From an uncultured Collinsella sp. (GTDB taxonomy: Bacteria; Actinomycetota; Coriobacteriia; Coriobacteriales; Coriobacteriaceae): a stretch of 6,186 bases of DNA. This document shows, piece by piece, positions 5,973 through 6,186 of the stretch; the first letter of the stretch is position 1; every line of letters starts with the position of its first letter. Under the pieces are notes generated by a model. The model had not been told where the DNA came from. It saw nothing but the letters and a program-made list of their open reading frames with translations, and made no database searches. Position numbers and translations under genes: made by a program. The DNA lies in contig CAJJZP010000037.1 in the NCBI GenBank assembly GCA_905197665.1, forward strand, positions 1-6,186, read 5' to 3'.

Positions 5973-6020
5973 TGACTCCTTTTTTGTGTTTAACCCCTGT
6001 CATGCATGTGGCAGGAGTCA
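5973..6020 (-). promoter_or_regulatory. ptsH leader with two mutually exclusive hairpins, one sequestering the Shine-Dalgarno
   Basis: On the minus strand UGACUCCU (6020-6013) is perfectly complementary to AGGAGUCA (5980-5973), which contains most of the ptsH Shine-Dalgarno; this 8-bp helix would close a 32-nt loop and block initiation. The same segment can instead pair with the nearer CAGGGGU: 6018-6012 with 5999-5993 gives 7 pairs including one U-G. The stem is extended, after one C-A mismatch, by 6010-6009 with 6001-6002, leaving a 6-nt loop. The second fold frees the Shine-Dalgarno. The proposed start site near 6031 places both helices inside the transcript. The pairings are seen in the sequence; a regulatory function, and any ligand, protein or temperature signal, is inference. 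It does not match a named riboswitch class that I recognise. Confidence 0.5.
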
Positions 6021-6037
6021 GATTCACGACTTTGTTT

Positions 6038-6066
6038 ATATTAACTCACATCAAACGGTTTTTCAT
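6038..6066 (-). promoter_or_regulatory. Candidate promoter of ptsH
   Basis: On the minus strand a -10 box TAATAT (6043-6038) lies 17 nt after ATGAAA (6066-6061), a 4 of 6 match to the -35 consensus. The surrounding DNA is the A+T-rich part of an otherwise G+C-rich region. The start would be near 6031, about 60 nt before the ptsH ATG. TGTGAGTTAA between the boxes contains a CRP-like half-site, but no second half is present. Confidence 0.5.
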
Positions 6067-6086
6067 TGTGTTTCGCACGAATTGTT

Positions 6087-6108
6087 GGACAGATGTCGTT
6101 CGCTGTCC
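6087..6108. promoter_or_regulatory. Dyad upstream of the ptsH promoter, possible operator
   Basis: GGACAG (6087-6092) and CTGTCC (6103-6108) form a perfect 6-bp inverted repeat with a 10-bp spacer, about 20 bp upstream of the proposed -35 box. The position would suit an activator site. A 6-bp repeat can occur by chance, and I do not recognise the motif. Confidence 0.2.
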
Positions 6109-6163
6109 GCTCGCCTGCCGGGCGGGGCGGTTAAGTTTGCTGCTCTACAGTCCTGCGCAAGAC

Positions 6164-6186
6164 GGAAAGCACATTAAGTGCTTTCC
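6164..6186. terminator. Inverted repeat at the window edge, possible terminator of a gene beyond it
   Basis: GGAAAGCAC (6164-6172) and GTGCTTTCC (6178-6186) form a perfect 9-bp stem with a 5-nt loop (ATTAA). On the minus strand only a short TTT lies within the stem, and on the plus strand the downstream bases are outside the window. It is most simply the terminator of a neighbouring gene on the right, acting on either strand. The rest of 6067-6163 shows no gene that I can support. Confidence 0.4.

Noticed and set aside
6038..6055. TGTGAGTTAATATAAACA on the minus strand as a CRP or cre-like site
   Set aside because: Only one TGTGA half matches CRP, the second half is absent, and the central CG of a cre site is missing.

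Overview
The window is a G+C-rich, gene-dense bacterial chromosome segment. Every recognisable gene is read from the minus strand. Strong purine-rich Shine-Dalgarno sites, U-tract intrinsic terminators, a Gram-positive-type HPr (His15 plus Ser46) and the codon bias suggest a moderately high-G+C Gram-positive. A Coriobacteriia member such as Collinsella is my best guess, but this is an inference from general character, not a database match.

Layout, following transcription from right to left: (1) 5970-6186 is the ptsH control region, with an inverted repeat at the window edge, a promoter near 6038-6066 and a leader of about 60 nt that can fold in two mutually exclusive ways, one of which hides the ptsH Shine-Dalgarno. 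(2) ptsH (HPr) at 5706-5969. (3) A 133-nt gap with a terminator-like hairpin. (4) ptsI (Enzyme I) at 3869-5572. (5) A 74-nt gap with a hairpin lacking a U-tract. (6) A PfkB-family sugar-phosphate kinase at 2862-3794, closed by a strong terminator. (7) A second, paralogous PfkB-family kinase at 1740-2672 with its own candidate promoter and terminator. (8) cca, the tRNA CCA-adding enzyme, at 182-1576. (9) The 5' three-quarters of tRNA-Glu(CTC) at 1-54, with a good promoter in the 127-nt gap before it.

Functionally, ptsH and ptsI encode the two general soluble proteins of the PEP:sugar phosphotransferase system, which pass phosphate from PEP through EI-His and HPr-His15 to sugar-specific Enzymes II. 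No Enzyme II lies in the window. The two kinases resemble the 1-phosphofructokinase/tagatose-6-phosphate kinase branch and would act on phosphosugars made by such a system. The first is probably co-transcribed with ptsI; the second looks like a separate unit. cca and the tRNA are unrelated housekeeping genes.

The most interesting signals are the switch-like ptsH leader, the terminator-like element between ptsH and ptsI, and the paired kinases that share a CAGD motif where the family normally has GAGD.
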